From positions 17,671-81,670 of the forward strand of contig CAXSFU010000009.1 of the NCBI GenBank assembly GCA_964236695.1: a DNA stretch of 64,000 bases. Direction: 5' to 3'. Below the pieces are notes generated by a model. It made no database searches, had not been told where the DNA came from, and saw nothing but the letters and a program-made list of their open reading frames with translations. Position numbers and translations under genes: made by a program. Source of the DNA: CAXSEF01 sp964236695. GTDB taxonomy: Bacteria > Pseudomonadota > Alphaproteobacteria > Acetobacterales > Acetobacteraceae. Shown here piece after piece: positions 8,568-17,467 of the stretch. How positions within the stretch are numbered: position 1 is the first letter of the stretch; the number at the start of each line of letters is the position of its first letter.

Positions 8568-8810
8568 TCACTCGCCGTCCGGCACCTGCCCAAGCCTGGC
8601 CAGGAACTCCGGGTCGCCGAACTCCCCCGCGTCGTCGTCGTGGGTCATCCGCACCACCTGCGCGCCCAGGATCGACCCGCTCTGCAGGGCACGCTCGGCC
8701 CGCCGCACGCCTTCCTCCGCGGACCGGCACGCCATCGCCGGACCGGGCTTCAGGGCGCCGCGCGCCCCGGCCACGTAGGGCTGGTAGATGATCCGGGTGG
8801 TGGACGCCAT
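8568..8810 (-). CDS. Small conserved-looking protein, unknown function
   Basis: An 80-residue soluble protein starting MASTTRIIYQPYVAGARGAL and ending DPEFLARLGQVPDGE. The segment CRSAEEGVRRAERALQSGSI suggests a short helix-strand-helix domain. No catalytic motif or membrane segment is visible. An AGGA site precedes the ATG. Codon usage looks like that of its neighbours. I do not recognise a named family. Confidence 0.6.
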   Translation of the reverse strand: MASTTRIIYQPYVAGARGALKPGPAMACRSAEEGVRRAERALQSGSILGAQVVRMTHDDDAGEFGDPEFLARLGQVPDGE

Positions 8811-8952
8811 GCCGTGATCCTGGACGCTGGGCGGACCCGAGCAGGGCATCCGCGGGAGCGGTGACATGGCGCGCCACGCGCCGGTTTCCATCACCCAGGA
8901 TGCCGCGCGGTCGTGTTGGACCGAGTCACGCGTCGTGACGTCAGGCAGAAAG

Positions 8953-9086
8953 GCAAGAGTCTTCTTTTTCTGAAGAAAAAGAAGCAAAAAGACTTTGCCC
9001 ATGGGATTCCGGACGCGCGGGCGGCTCCGGAGCCTTATGGGCAAAAGTTCTTTGGTTCTTTCTTTCAAGAAAGAACACGCTTTCTT
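8953..9086 (-). repeat. Family B AT-rich hairpin repeat, copy 2
   Basis: Inverted relative to copy 1, with both hairpins intact. It lies between the small minus-strand gene and the end of the rpfC-like gene, just downstream of the rpf cluster, where it could terminate that transcript. It fills most of the 8811-9130 gap. Confidence 0.85.
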
Positions 9087-9130
9087 CTCGCTGTGGCGCA
9101 GGAGATCGGGGCGCCCGCGGGCCGCCTTCG

Positions 9131-11848
9131 TCAGCCCCCGCCCTCGGCCCGGCCCGGCAGGGACGCCGCTGCCAGCAACGCGCTCCTGGTCCGCTCGAAC
9201 TCCGCCCTCACCCGTTGCGACATCTGCGGCGCCTGCTCGGCCACTTCCGCCAGCCTGGCCCGTTGCCACGGGTCGCACAGCTCGCCGATCGCACGCGCGC
9301 CGATGTTGCTCGACGCGCTGCGCAGCGCGTGGGCGTGGAAGCGGAACGCCACGATGTCGCCGCCCGCCGCCGCCGCCTCGATCTGCCCGATGCTGTCCTG
9401 CGCCTCCAGCAGGAAGTCCCCGACCAGCTCGGCCACGAACGCCGGGCCGCCGAGGTCCTGCAGCGTGCGCAGCTTGGCCTCGTCGAGCACGTCGCCCGGC
9501 GCCCCGCGGTACTTCGGATGCCGCGAGATCGGCACCACGGCGTCGGCGGCCGCCGCCGTGCCGCCGGCCCGCACCGCCGCCGGCGCGCCCGCCAGCCGCT
9601 CCACCAGCGCCACCAGCTCGTCGGGCGCGATCGGCTTGATGACGCAGGCGTCCATGCCGGCGGCCAGGCAGCGCGACGCCATCTCCGGCGTGGCGTCCGC
9701 GGTCAGCGCCACGATCGGCAGGTGCGTCGAACCGAGCGCCATGAACCGGAACAGCTTCGTCACCTCGATGCCGTCCATCCCCGGCATGTTCACGTCCATC
9801 AGCACGAGGTCGAACGCGGCCCCGCCTTCCAGCGCGTCCAGCGTCGCCTCGCCGTCCGACACCACGTGCGCGCGGTGGCCGGCGCGCTCCAGGATCCGGG
9901 CGAACACCTTCTGGTTCACCGTGTTGTCGTCGGCCACCAGCACGTCCAGCGGCCGATGCCGCGGCCCGCCGGACCCGCCCATCCCCGAACCGCCCGTCCC
10001 CAGGCCGCCCATTCCCGACCCGTCATCCCCGTGGCCTGCCGCCCCCGGCAGGCCCGATCCCGGCCCGATCCGGTGCACCTGCCCGGCCTCCGCGTCCCGC
10101 AGTCCGCCGGCCTGGACCGTGGCGACGTGCAGCGCCGCGGCCACGTCCGCCAGCGAGGCGTCGCGTGCCAGCACCGAGACGAACTGCCGGCGACGATCGG
10201 ACTCCGGCGTGCGCGCCTCGCCGACGAGGACGGCCACCCAGGTGCCCGCAGCCGTGGCCGGCGCCGGCCCGAGCCGCTCCGGCGCGCAGCCCAGCCCGTC
10301 CTCGACCACCACCAGCACCGGCGGTGGGCCGGAGCCGGGCCGCTGGGCGGCCAGCAGAGACAGCGCCGCGTCCGGGTCGGAGCACAGCTGCAGCGCCACG
10401 CCGCACGCGCGGAGCTGTCCGGCCAGCACTGGCTGCGCTTCTGCCGCGAGCAGAACCACCTCGACGCCGCCGGCTGCCCCGGCCGCGCGCCCGTCGGCCG
10501 TGCCCTGGCCGGTCCCATCCCCGGCTCCGTCGTCCCCGCTCCCGTCCGCTCCGGCCCCGTCCGCCCCGGCCACGGCCACCGGCACGTCCAGCAGAAAGGT
10601 GCTGCCGACCCCCGGCTCGCTGCGCAGCTCCAGGCTGCCCTGCAGCAGCTCCGCCCGCCGGCGCGCGATCGAGAGCCCGAGCCCGGTGCCGCCGTAGTCG
10701 TTGAGGATGCTGGCGTCCGCCTGGGTGAAGGTCTCGAACACCCGCGCCTGCGCCTCGGGCGCGATGCCGATGCCGGTGTCGCACACCTCCACCACCAGCC
10801 GCAGCCCCGCCTCGCCCCATGCCGCGTCGGCCGCGATCAGCACGCCGCCGCTCGCGGTGAACTTCACCGCGTTGCTCAGCAGGTTGACCACGACGTCGGA
10901 CAGGTGGCGCCGGCTCGCCAGCAGGCGGCGCGGGGTGCGCGGGGTGATGTTGATGTCGACGCGGATGCCCTTCGCCCGCGCCTGCATCGACACGAGGCCG
11001 CGCAGCTCGCGCAGCAGCTCCGCCAGGTCGAACTCCACCGGCTGCACCGGCATCCGCCCGGCCTCGATGCGCGAGAAGTCGAGCAGCCCGTCGATCTGCC
11101 CCAGCAGCGAGCGGGCGGCGTCCTCGACGGTCTGCGTCATCTCGCGCTGCTCCGGCCGCAGCGCGGTGTCGCGCAGCAGCCCGCCCATGCCGATGATCGC
11201 GGTCAGCGGCGTGCGCAGCTCGTGGCTGACGCTGGCCATGAACAGCGTCTTCGCCCGGCTCGCCTCCTCGGCCACCCGCCTGGCCTCCTCCGCCGCCAGC
11301 CTCGCCTGCGACAGCCGCCGGATCAGCACGCCCGCATACAGCGGCAACCCGACCAGCCCGGCCATCAGCCCCGCGGCGAGATGCGCCTGCCCCAGCCAGA
11401 ACGGCGTGGTCAGGCAGGTCGCGAGGAAGCCGAGGCAGGCGGCCACCGTGGCGGCACGGAGCCAGCCCAGGCCGAAGCGGAAGCCGTTGCCGAACACCAT
11501 CCAGAGATAAAGGCAGAAGAACAGCGACACCGCCTCGCCGCCCATGTGCAGCTCGCACGACAGGACGGAGGAGTCCGCCACGATCGCCACCATCCGCCGC
11601 GCGCGGAAGCGCGCCGGGGCCGCGAGGATGTGCGCCAGGATCGCGAGCGCGGCCGCGACATAGGCCGCGAGCAGCTCCAGCGGCGCCTCCACCCGGCCAG
11701 GGTGGAGCGCCACGAGGAACGCCAGGCCGAGGCAGCCGAACGCCAGTCGGTTGCGCGCCATCTCCAGCTCGCCCGACCCGGCGCCGGCCCGCTGCCAGAG
11801 CCCGCCGCTGCGCGCGGCCACGGCAAGCATCGCCCGTCGCAGGCTCAT
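9131..11848 (-). CDS. rpfC: RpfC-like hybrid sensor histidine kinase
   Basis: A 905-residue inner-membrane hybrid kinase, by homology the DSF signal receptor. Residues about 35-178 carry four to five membrane helices. HisKA has His209 (SVSHELRTPLTAIIG), and HATPase about 310-425 has VVNLLSNAVKFT, DTGIGIA and GGTGLGLSIA. A weakly receiver-like stretch without obvious phospho-Asp lies at 460-580. The true receiver at 634-750 has Asp685 (LVLMDVNMPGMDG) and the RpfC-type ALTADATPEMASRCLAAGMDA. Hpt at about 795-880 has His840 (HALRSASSNIGA). Order and motifs match Xanthomonas RpfC, with longer linkers. Its ATG appears to overlap the stop of the preceding regulator (ATGA), implying translational coupling. 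Confidence 0.85.
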   Translation of the reverse strand: MSLRRAMLAVAARSGGLWQRAGAGSGELEMARNRLAFGCLGLAFLVALHPGRVEAPLELLAAYVAAALAILAHILAAPARFRARRMVAIVADSSVLSCELHMGGEAVSLFFCLYLWMVFGNGFRFGLGWLRAATVAACLGFLATCLTTPFWLGQAHLAAGLMAGLVGLPLYAGVLIRRLSQARLAAEEARRVAEEASRAKTLFMASVSHELRTPLTAIIGMGGLLRDTALRPEQREMTQTVEDAARSLLGQIDGLLDFSRIEAGRMPVQPVEFDLAELLRELRGLVSMQARAKGIRVDINITPRTPRRLLASRRHLSDVVVNLLSNAVKFTASGGVLIAADAAWGEAGLRLVVEVCDTGIGIAPEAQARVFETFTQADASILNDYGGTGLGLSIARRRAELLQGSLELRSEPGVGSTFLLDVPVAVAGADGAGADGSGDDGAGDGTGQGTADGRAAGAAGGVEVVLLAAEAQPVLAGQLRACGVALQLCSDPDAALSLLAAQRPGSGPPPVLVVVEDGLGCAPERLGPAPATAAGTWVAVLVGEARTPESDRRRQFVSVLARDASLADVAAALHVATVQAGGLRDAEAGQVHRIGPGSGLPGAAGHGDDGSGMGGLGTGGSGMGGSGGPRHRPLDVLVADDNTVNQKVFARILERAGHRAHVVSDGEATLDALEGGAAFDLVLMDVNMPGMDGIEVTKLFRFMALGSTHLPIVALTADATPEMASRCLAAGMDACVIKPIAPDELVALVERLAGAPAAVRAGGTAAAADAVVPISRHPKYRGAPGDVLDEAKLRTLQDLGGPAFVAELVGDFLLEAQDSIGQIEAAAAGGDIVAFRFHAHALRSASSNIGARAIGELCDPWQRARLAEVAEQAPQMSQRVRAEFERTRSALLAAASLPGRAEGGG

Positions 11849-14183
11849 GGCGCAGGCGCGTCCGGAAGGGCCGCGGGCGCAGGCGCGTCCGNNNNNNNNN
11901 NNNNNNNNNNNNNNNNNNNNNNNNNNNNNNNNNNNNNNNNNNNNNNNNNNNNNNNNNNNNNNNNNNNNNNNNNNNNNNNNNNNNNNNNNNNGGCGCAGGC
12001 GCGTCCGGAAGGGCCGCGGGCGCAGGCGCGTCCGATGACGCCGCAGGCGGCGGCGCGGCCTGGCGGCGCAGCAGCGCCTCGAACTCCGCCGCCGGCAGCG
12101 GGCGGGCGAAGTGGAAGCCCTGGCCCTCCTCGCAGCCCTCCTGGCGCAGCCACGCCATCTGCGCCTCGTTCTCGACGCCTTCCGCGATCACCTTGAGGCC
12201 CAGCAGGTGCCCCAGCTCCAGGATCGTCTGCACGATCGCGGTGTCGCTCACGTCGGTGCCCAGCCCGCGCACGAAGGACTGGTCGATCTTGAGCCGGTTG
12301 AGCGGGAACCGCTTGACGTAGCTCAGCGACGAGTAGCCGGTGCCGAAGTCGTCCACCGACAGCATCACGCCCACCGAGCGCAGCCGCTGCAGCGCCACCA
12401 CCGCGTCGTCGGCGTTCTCCATCAGGATGTTCTCCGTCAGCTCCAGCTCCAGCAGCCCCGGCGCCAGCCCGGTCTCTGCCAGGGTGCGCACCACCAGGTC
12501 GAAGACGTCCTGGCGGCGGAACTGCACCGGCGACAGGTTGACGCCGAGGCGGATCGGCCCGAGCCCGCCCTGCTGCCACGCCGCCGCCTGCCGGCACGAC
12601 TCGCGCAGCACCCACTCGCTGATCACCAGGATCAGCCCGGTCTCCTCGGCCAGCGCGATGAAGCTGCCCGGCGGCACCAGCCCGTGCCCGCGACGCGCCC
12701 AGCGCAGCAGCGCCTCCGCGCCCACGATCCGCCCGGTGGCAAGCTCCACCTGCGGCTGGTAGTGCAGCAGCAGCTCGCCGCGCGCCACGCTGTTGCGCAG
12801 GTCGGCCTCCGTCTGCATCGCGTCGCGCGCCCCGGGGCTCATCTCCTGGGCGAAGAAGCACCAGGTGTCGCGCCCCGCCGCCTTGGCGCGGTACATCGCG
12901 AGGTCGGCGTTGCGCAGCAGGTCGTCCTCGTCGGTGCCGTCGCGCGGGTGGATGGTCACGCCGATGGAGGCGCCGATCGTCACCTCCTGGCCCTCGCACA
13001 CCAGCGGCGCGCCCATCGCAGCGATCACCCGTCCGGCCAGGACCTCTGCGTCCTGCGGGCCGCCCACGCAGGACTGCAGGATCGCGAACTCGTCGCCGCC
13101 GAGCCGCGCCACCGTGTCGCCGGGCTCCACCAGGCCGGTGAGGCGCTCGCCCGCGGCGACGAGTACCTGGTCGCCGAAATGGTGGCCGAGCGCGTCGTTG
13201 ATCGCCTTGAAGCGGTCGAGGTCGATGAAGTGCAGCGCGAACGAGCGGTCGCCCCGACGCCCCCGCGCCAGCGCCTGGCGCAGCCGCTGTCGCAGCAGCG
13301 CCCGGTTCGGCAGGTCGGTCAGCGTGTCGTGGTGCGCGAGATGGCTGAGCCGCTCCTCTGCCGCCTTGCGCTCGGTGATGTCGAGCGAGGTGGTCAGCAC
13401 GCCGACCACCTCCGGGCCCGCCCGGCGCAGCGGGGTGCGCGCGGTCAGGAACGTCCGGCTCTGCCCCGCCGCGTCGACCAGGGTCTCCTCGCGCGAGGCC
13501 AGGGCGGCGCCGCTCTCGAACACCAGCGCGTTGAGCGCCAGGCTGGTCTGGGCGTGGCCGCCGCCGAACAGCGCGCCGAGGTCGCGCCGCTCTGCGTCGT
13601 CGCGCGCCACGCCGAGGAAGCGCGCCAGCCCCTCGTTGATGAACAGGCACGAGCCGTCGCGCGCGGTGGCGCTGATCAGCGCCGGCACCGTGTCGATGAT
13701 CTCGGCCAGCGCCTCGCGGCTGTCGCGGGCCAGCGCGTCATGCGCCTGGCGCGAGCGCCGCAGCTCGTCCTGCAGCGTCTCGGCGCGCGCCTGGATGATG
13801 CGCTGCTGGCTCCTCAGCTTGAGCAGGTTGCGGGCGCGGGCGACGAACTCGTAGTGGTCCACCGGCGTGAGCAGGAAGTCGGTGGCCCCGGCCTCCAGCG
13901 CCTCCATGCGGAACGCGTGGTCGCTGTAGGCGGTCACCACGATCACCGGGATGTCGCCGTCCGACGCCCTCTCGCGCAGCCGCCGGGTGAAGGTCGCGCC
14001 GTCCATCTGCGGCATCTTGAAGTCGGTGATGACCAGGTCCGCGGAGTTCTCCGCGAGCCAGTCCAGCGCCGCGGTCGAGCGGTCGAAGCACAGGATCCTG
14101 ATGTCGGCCTGCAGCGAGGCGGCAAGCCTCGAGTAGATCTTCCGGTTGGTCAAGCTGTCGTCGATGATCAGGATCGTCATCAT
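11845..14183 (-). CDS. Response regulator with REC-PAS-GGDEF-EAL (c-di-GMP turnover), contains assembly gap
   Basis: The receiver (residues 1-125) has the acidic pair at 8-9 and phospho-acceptor Asp54 (VITDFKMPQMDG). PAS follows at about 160-270, then GGDEF with intact RLGGDEF (362-366) but no RxxD inhibitory site, then EAL with GAEALLRW (490-492), LTENILMEN, DDFGTGYSSL and LKIDQSF. Both cyclase and phosphodiesterase could be active. The C-terminus is a repeat of DAPAPAALP interrupted by 100 N. If the missing sequence continues the repeat in phase, the frame ends at 11845, overlapping the kinase start. Start ATG 14181-14183 has GAGGG upstream. It is the probable phosphorylation target of the RpfC-like kinase. 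Confidence 0.85.
11850..12034. repeat. 27-bp in-frame tandem repeat (VNTR) flanking the gap
   Basis: About one and a half units of a 27-bp repeat are visible on each side of the N run (11850-11891 and 11992-12034), identical in sequence. On the minus strand it encodes DAPAPAALP. Copy number is unknown because of the gap. Confidence 0.85.
11892..11991. other. Assembly gap (100 N)
   Basis: Exactly 100 N lie inside the tandem repeat; the size is conventional, not measured. Repeat phase requires a true length of 11 + 27k bases if the repeat is uninterrupted. Confidence 0.95.
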
Positions 14184-14504
14184 GGCGGCCAGGCCCTCTC
14201 GGCGGATGCGTGCGCATGTGCCTGCCGCGCAACCATAGCTCTCCCGGGTTAACCGGACGTCCACCATCGCCGCGCACAGGAATGACTAGCAGGTTTTGCC
14301 ACCCGCCACCCAGGGGTCGACGGCCGGGCCATGCCCCGGCCCGCCGCACGGACAGGCGGCGCCGCCCGCGCACCCGGCCGCACCACGCCGCGCGGTCTGC
14401 GCGGCGTGGTGGAACCCACCCTCCCGGCACGGCAGGGCGCCGCGGCACCGGCCGGCGCGCCGCAGAAGCAGAGCCGCCCGGCCCCGCCCCGCAGCCGCGC
14501 CGGA
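14184..14504. other. Intercistronic region between rpfF and the GGDEF-EAL gene
   Basis: This 321-bp stretch without a convincing gene holds the hairpin at 14381-14411. Otherwise it is GC-rich, with no family A or B repeat. Confidence 0.6.
14381..14411. terminator. Perfect 13-bp hairpin downstream of rpfF
   Basis: CACCACGCCGCGC, loop GGTCT, then the exact complement. With no T-run it may be a terminator, an attenuator or an mRNA-stability element separating rpfF from the two signalling genes. Confidence 0.5.
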
Positions 14505-15485
14505 TCAGGACCTGGACGCCTCGCGCCGCGGCTCCGGCGCGGCCGCCCCGGTCAGCCGGCGGTCCTGCGCATGCGCCAGGCGCAGCATCTTGCGCAGGTC
14601 CGCCGCCGTCAGCCCCATCGCCGTCTCCGCCCAGATGTCCACGACCTCGAGGAGCTCGGCCAGCGTCACCGGGTTGACGCACTTGCGGGCGCGGTGCAGC
14701 GCATGGTGCGCGTTGTATTTGCGGCCGTGCCGGGCGACATACTCGCGCACCGTCTCCTCGCCGTGGCCGTCCTCGGCCAGCACGTCGACCACGCCGGCCG
14801 CGTGCAGCTCCTCGCCGGTGTAGATCCGCCCGGACAGGATCATCGCCTCGGCCGCCGCCCGCCCGACCCTGCGGCTCAGGAAGCTGTACGCCCCCATGCC
14901 GGGGAACAGGTTGAATAGGATCTCCGGCAGCCCGAGCCGGGCGCTGCGCTCTGCCACCAGCACGTCGCAGGCCAGAGCGTGCTCGAACCCGCCGCCCAGC
15001 GCGTCGCCCTGCACCAGCGCCACAGTGACCAGGGGCAGCCCGAACCCGGTGGAGTTCAGGAACACCCCCTTGGCCGCAAGACGCCCGTAGTGCTGCAGCG
15101 AGGCGAGGTCGCGCGCCTCGATGCGGTCGGCGAAATGCGCCAGGTCGCCGCCGAGGTTGAAGATCCCCGGCACGTCGGAGGCCATGACGAACCACTGCAC
15201 CGGCCGCCCCTCGGCCGCCGTCCGCGCGTTGAACCAGCGGCTCAGGTCGTCCTGCATGCGATACAGGTCGGCGATCAGCCCATGGGTGTAGCTCGGCCGG
15301 CCCTCCGGCCGCATGCGGCACCAGGCGATCCTGGCGCCCTCGTCGATATGCATCCTCAGGTTGCGGTAGCCGCCCCCCAGGCCGTCCCCGGGACCGACCT
15401 CGCGCGGGAACTCCAGAACCTCGTGGCGGCTCTCCTTGTCCGTCAGCATCCGGGGCTGAGCCGACAGCCGATCAACAAACGTCAT
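14505..15485 (-). CDS. rpfF: RpfF-like DSF synthase (crotonase family)
   Basis: A 326-residue crotonase-fold enzyme. RpfF proteins make cis-2-unsaturated fatty-acid signals (DSF family) from acyl-ACP by combined dehydratase and thioesterase activity. Diagnostic segments are GGGFEHALACDVLVAE and LGLPEILFNLFPGMGAYSFL. The two catalytic glutamates are Glu168 and Glu188, spaced 20 residues apart as in Xanthomonas RpfF (141 and 161). The C-terminal VVDIWAETAMGLTAADLRKM helix also fits RpfF rather than ordinary enoyl-CoA hydratase. About 30 extra N-terminal residues are present. Start ATG 15483-15485 has GGGAG upstream. It is first in a co-directional set with the regulator and kinase. Confidence 0.85.
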   Translation of the reverse strand: MTFVDRLSAQPRMLTDKESRHEVLEFPREVGPGDGLGGGYRNLRMHIDEGARIAWCRMRPEGRPSYTHGLIADLYRMQDDLSRWFNARTAAEGRPVQWFVMASDVPGIFNLGGDLAHFADRIEARDLASLQHYGRLAAKGVFLNSTGFGLPLVTVALVQGDALGGGFEHALACDVLVAERSARLGLPEILFNLFPGMGAYSFLSRRVGRAAAEAMILSGRIYTGEELHAAGVVDVLAEDGHGEETVREYVARHGRKYNAHHALHRARKCVNPVTLAELLEVVDIWAETAMGLTAADLRKMLRLAHAQDRRLTGAAAPEPRREASRS

Positions 15486-16007
15486 CTTGCCTGCTCCCTG
15501 GCGACCATTCCGCCGAAGGATTTCGACGTGCGCCGCCTGAAGACATAGCAGGATACCGCAACAGCGGTTCACCAATCCCGGAAACTTCTTCTCGCTCGAC
15601 CATATCCTGCAGACACCGGATACAACACAAACCAGGCAATTTTTCAACAATACTGTTAACTATGCCAAAGATCGGCGGCTATTTGGTATTTTATGGACAG
15701 GAATTCTTATTTTTTGCACACGCGGTATTTCATTGGCGGCATCCCGGCTGCGCCGCCGACGGAGGTCTCCGCCATCGGGCCGCGGAAGCGCCAGGCCCGT
15801 GACAGCCCGGCACCGGGCAGGACGCCGGGCCTGCGGCCATCCCCCAAGGCGCCGTGCGCGTCGCAGGGCATGCACGCGACGCGCGCACCCGCCAAGGCGG
15901 CAGCCCGCGTCTCACGCAGCCGTGTCTTCCCGGGCCGCGTGAGAACCGGGATCAACCACACGGCGCCGGCACCGGCCGGACCAGAAAGACCCGCCGACAG
16001 GACGCCC
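15486..16007. other. AT-rich divergent intergenic region upstream of rpfF
   Basis: A 522-bp spacer between rpfF and a divergent aminotransferase gene. Bases from about 15560 to 15740 are strikingly AT-rich for this chromosome and contain no repeat copy. The remainder is GC-rich and open in several frames, without a supportable gene. It probably holds the promoters for both directions. Confidence 0.6.
15619..15647 (-). promoter_or_regulatory. Candidate promoter for rpfF
   Basis: On the minus strand TTGAAA (15642-15647) is followed after 17 bases by TGTATC (15619-15624), a fair -35 and a weak -10. It would give a 5' leader of about 125 bases. Confidence 0.25.
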
Positions 16008-17240
16008 ATGCACCTCAACCCGCTCGTGGTGGCGACCAGCGCCCCGCCGATCCCCGCCGTGCAGGGCTGGATGCGCGAGTACGACGGCCGGGCCGGGCCG
16101 CTGATCGACCTGTGCCAGGCCGTCCCGGGCTACCCGCCGCCGCCTGCGCTGCTCGACCGCCTCGGCCGCGAGGCAGCCACTCCCGGCAACGCCCGCTACG
16201 GCGCCATCCTCGGCGAGCCCGCCCTGCGCGACGCCTACGCCGGCCTGCTCGCCACTCTCTACGACGCGCCCGTGCGCGCCGGCAACGTCGCCATCACCGC
16301 CGGCTGCAACCAGGCGTTCTTCGCCGCGGTCTCCGCTGTCGCCGGTCCCGGCGACGCCGTTGTGCTGCCGCAGCCCTGGTACTTCAACCACGAGATGACC
16401 CTGCGCCAGCTCGGCATCGAGTCACGCCCGCTGCCCTGCGACGAGGCGCGCGGCTTCGTGCCCGACCCGGCCGCCCTGGAGCGCCTGCTCGCGGAGCCGG
16501 GCCGCCGCCCGGTGCGCGCGGTGGTGCTCGTCACGCCCAGCAACCCCACCGGCGCGATCTGCCCCGCCGACACCACCGCGGAGATCGCCGCCCTGTGCCG
16601 GGCGCACGGCGCCTGGCTGATCCTCGACGAGACCTACCGCGACTTCCTTCCCGACGGGCAGGCGCGCCTGCACGACCTGCTGCGCGCGCCGGAATGGCCC
16701 GCCCACGTGATCCAGCTGTACAGCTTCTCCAAGGCCTACGCCGTCCCGGGCCAGCGCGTCGGCGCGCTGTGCGGCCCGGACGCGCTGCTGGCGGAGATCC
16801 CCAAGGTGCTGGACTGCCTCCACGTCTGCGCCCAGCGCCCGGCGCAGCTCGCCCTCGCCTGGGCGCTCGACGCCACCTCGGGCTGGCGGCAGGACAACCG
16901 CGCCGAGATGAACCGGCGCGGCGACGCCCTGCGCGCCGGCCTCGCCGGCCAGCCGCGCTGGCCGATCGCGGCGCAGGGCGCCTACTTCGCCTACCTGCGC
17001 CACCCGTTCCCCGACGCCACCGCCTGGCAGGTGGTGCGCCACCTGGCGCTGCGGCACGGCATCGGCTGCCTGCCCGGGCCGGCGTTCGGCGGCACAGAGG
17101 GGTTCCTGCGCATCGCCTACGCCAACGTCGGGCTGGACGGCGTGCACGCCCTGGCGCGGCGGCTCGGCGCGGCGGCGGACGGCGGCCTGCAAGAGGGCGT
17201 GGCCGGACCCGCAAGGGGCCTTGGCACGGCATCGGCCTAG
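16008..17240 (+). CDS. Class I/II pyridoxal-phosphate aminotransferase
   Basis: A 410-residue fold-type I PLP enzyme. Visible motifs are GNARYGAILGEPALRDAYA, the TAGCNQAFF loop, TPSNPTGAICP, LILDETYRDF (Asp to the PLP nitrogen) and YSFSKAYAVPGQRVGAL, with the Schiff-base Lys in SFSKAY. The distal phosphate-binding Arg region is FLRIAYANV. Start ATG 16008 follows AGGA. The last 15 or so residues look like low-value extension near a repeat. Amino-acid specificity is unclear. It is divergent from rpfF, with no evident functional link. Confidence 0.88.
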   Translation: MHLNPLVVATSAPPIPAVQGWMREYDGRAGPLIDLCQAVPGYPPPPALLDRLGREAATPGNARYGAILGEPALRDAYAGLLATLYDAPVRAGNVAITAGCNQAFFAAVSAVAGPGDAVVLPQPWYFNHEMTLRQLGIESRPLPCDEARGFVPDPAALERLLAEPGRRPVRAVVLVTPSNPTGAICPADTTAEIAALCRAHGAWLILDETYRDFLPDGQARLHDLLRAPEWPAHVIQLYSFSKAYAVPGQRVGALCGPDALLAEIPKVLDCLHVCAQRPAQLALAWALDATSGWRQDNRAEMNRRGDALRAGLAGQPRWPIAAQGAYFAYLRHPFPDATAWQVVRHLALRHGIGCLPGPAFGGTEGFLRIAYANVGLDGVHALARRLGAAADGGLQEGVAGPARGLGTASA

Positions 17241-17306
17241 GAAGGCCAGGGCTCTGCCCTGGACCCGCCAGGGACAGCGCCCCTGGACCGGCCTTCGTCA
17301 AGGGGC
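17241..17306. repeat. Family A repeat, partial copy 6
   Basis: Contains the CCAGGGCTCTGCCCTGG palindrome and the CCGCCAGGGACAGCGCCCCTGG half, but lacks the CTTAAG core. Confidence 0.65.
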
Positions 17307-17467
17307 TGCGGCGCGGGATGCGGGGACGGGGTCCTGCCCCGAGGTCGTGGTTGCCGAAGGCCTGCGGCACCGGGCGGAGCCTCGACCTCGCCCGACTCCT
17401 GCCGCCGCTTAGCGGTTCCTTCATCTGGCTCCCGTAGCGTTCCCGCGAACCAGCACGCGGGTCCAAT

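Noticed and set aside
9215..12196. A 993-codon plus-strand open frame opposite the rpfC-like gene
   Set aside because: Arg/Gln-rich shadow translation crossing the assembly gap; the minus strand is a recognisable kinase.
10023..14267. A 1414-codon open frame running from the REC-PAS-GGDEF-EAL gene through the N run and far into the kinase gene
   Set aside because: It exists only because 100 N shifts the frame; past the gap its translation is out of frame with the kinase and shows no domain.
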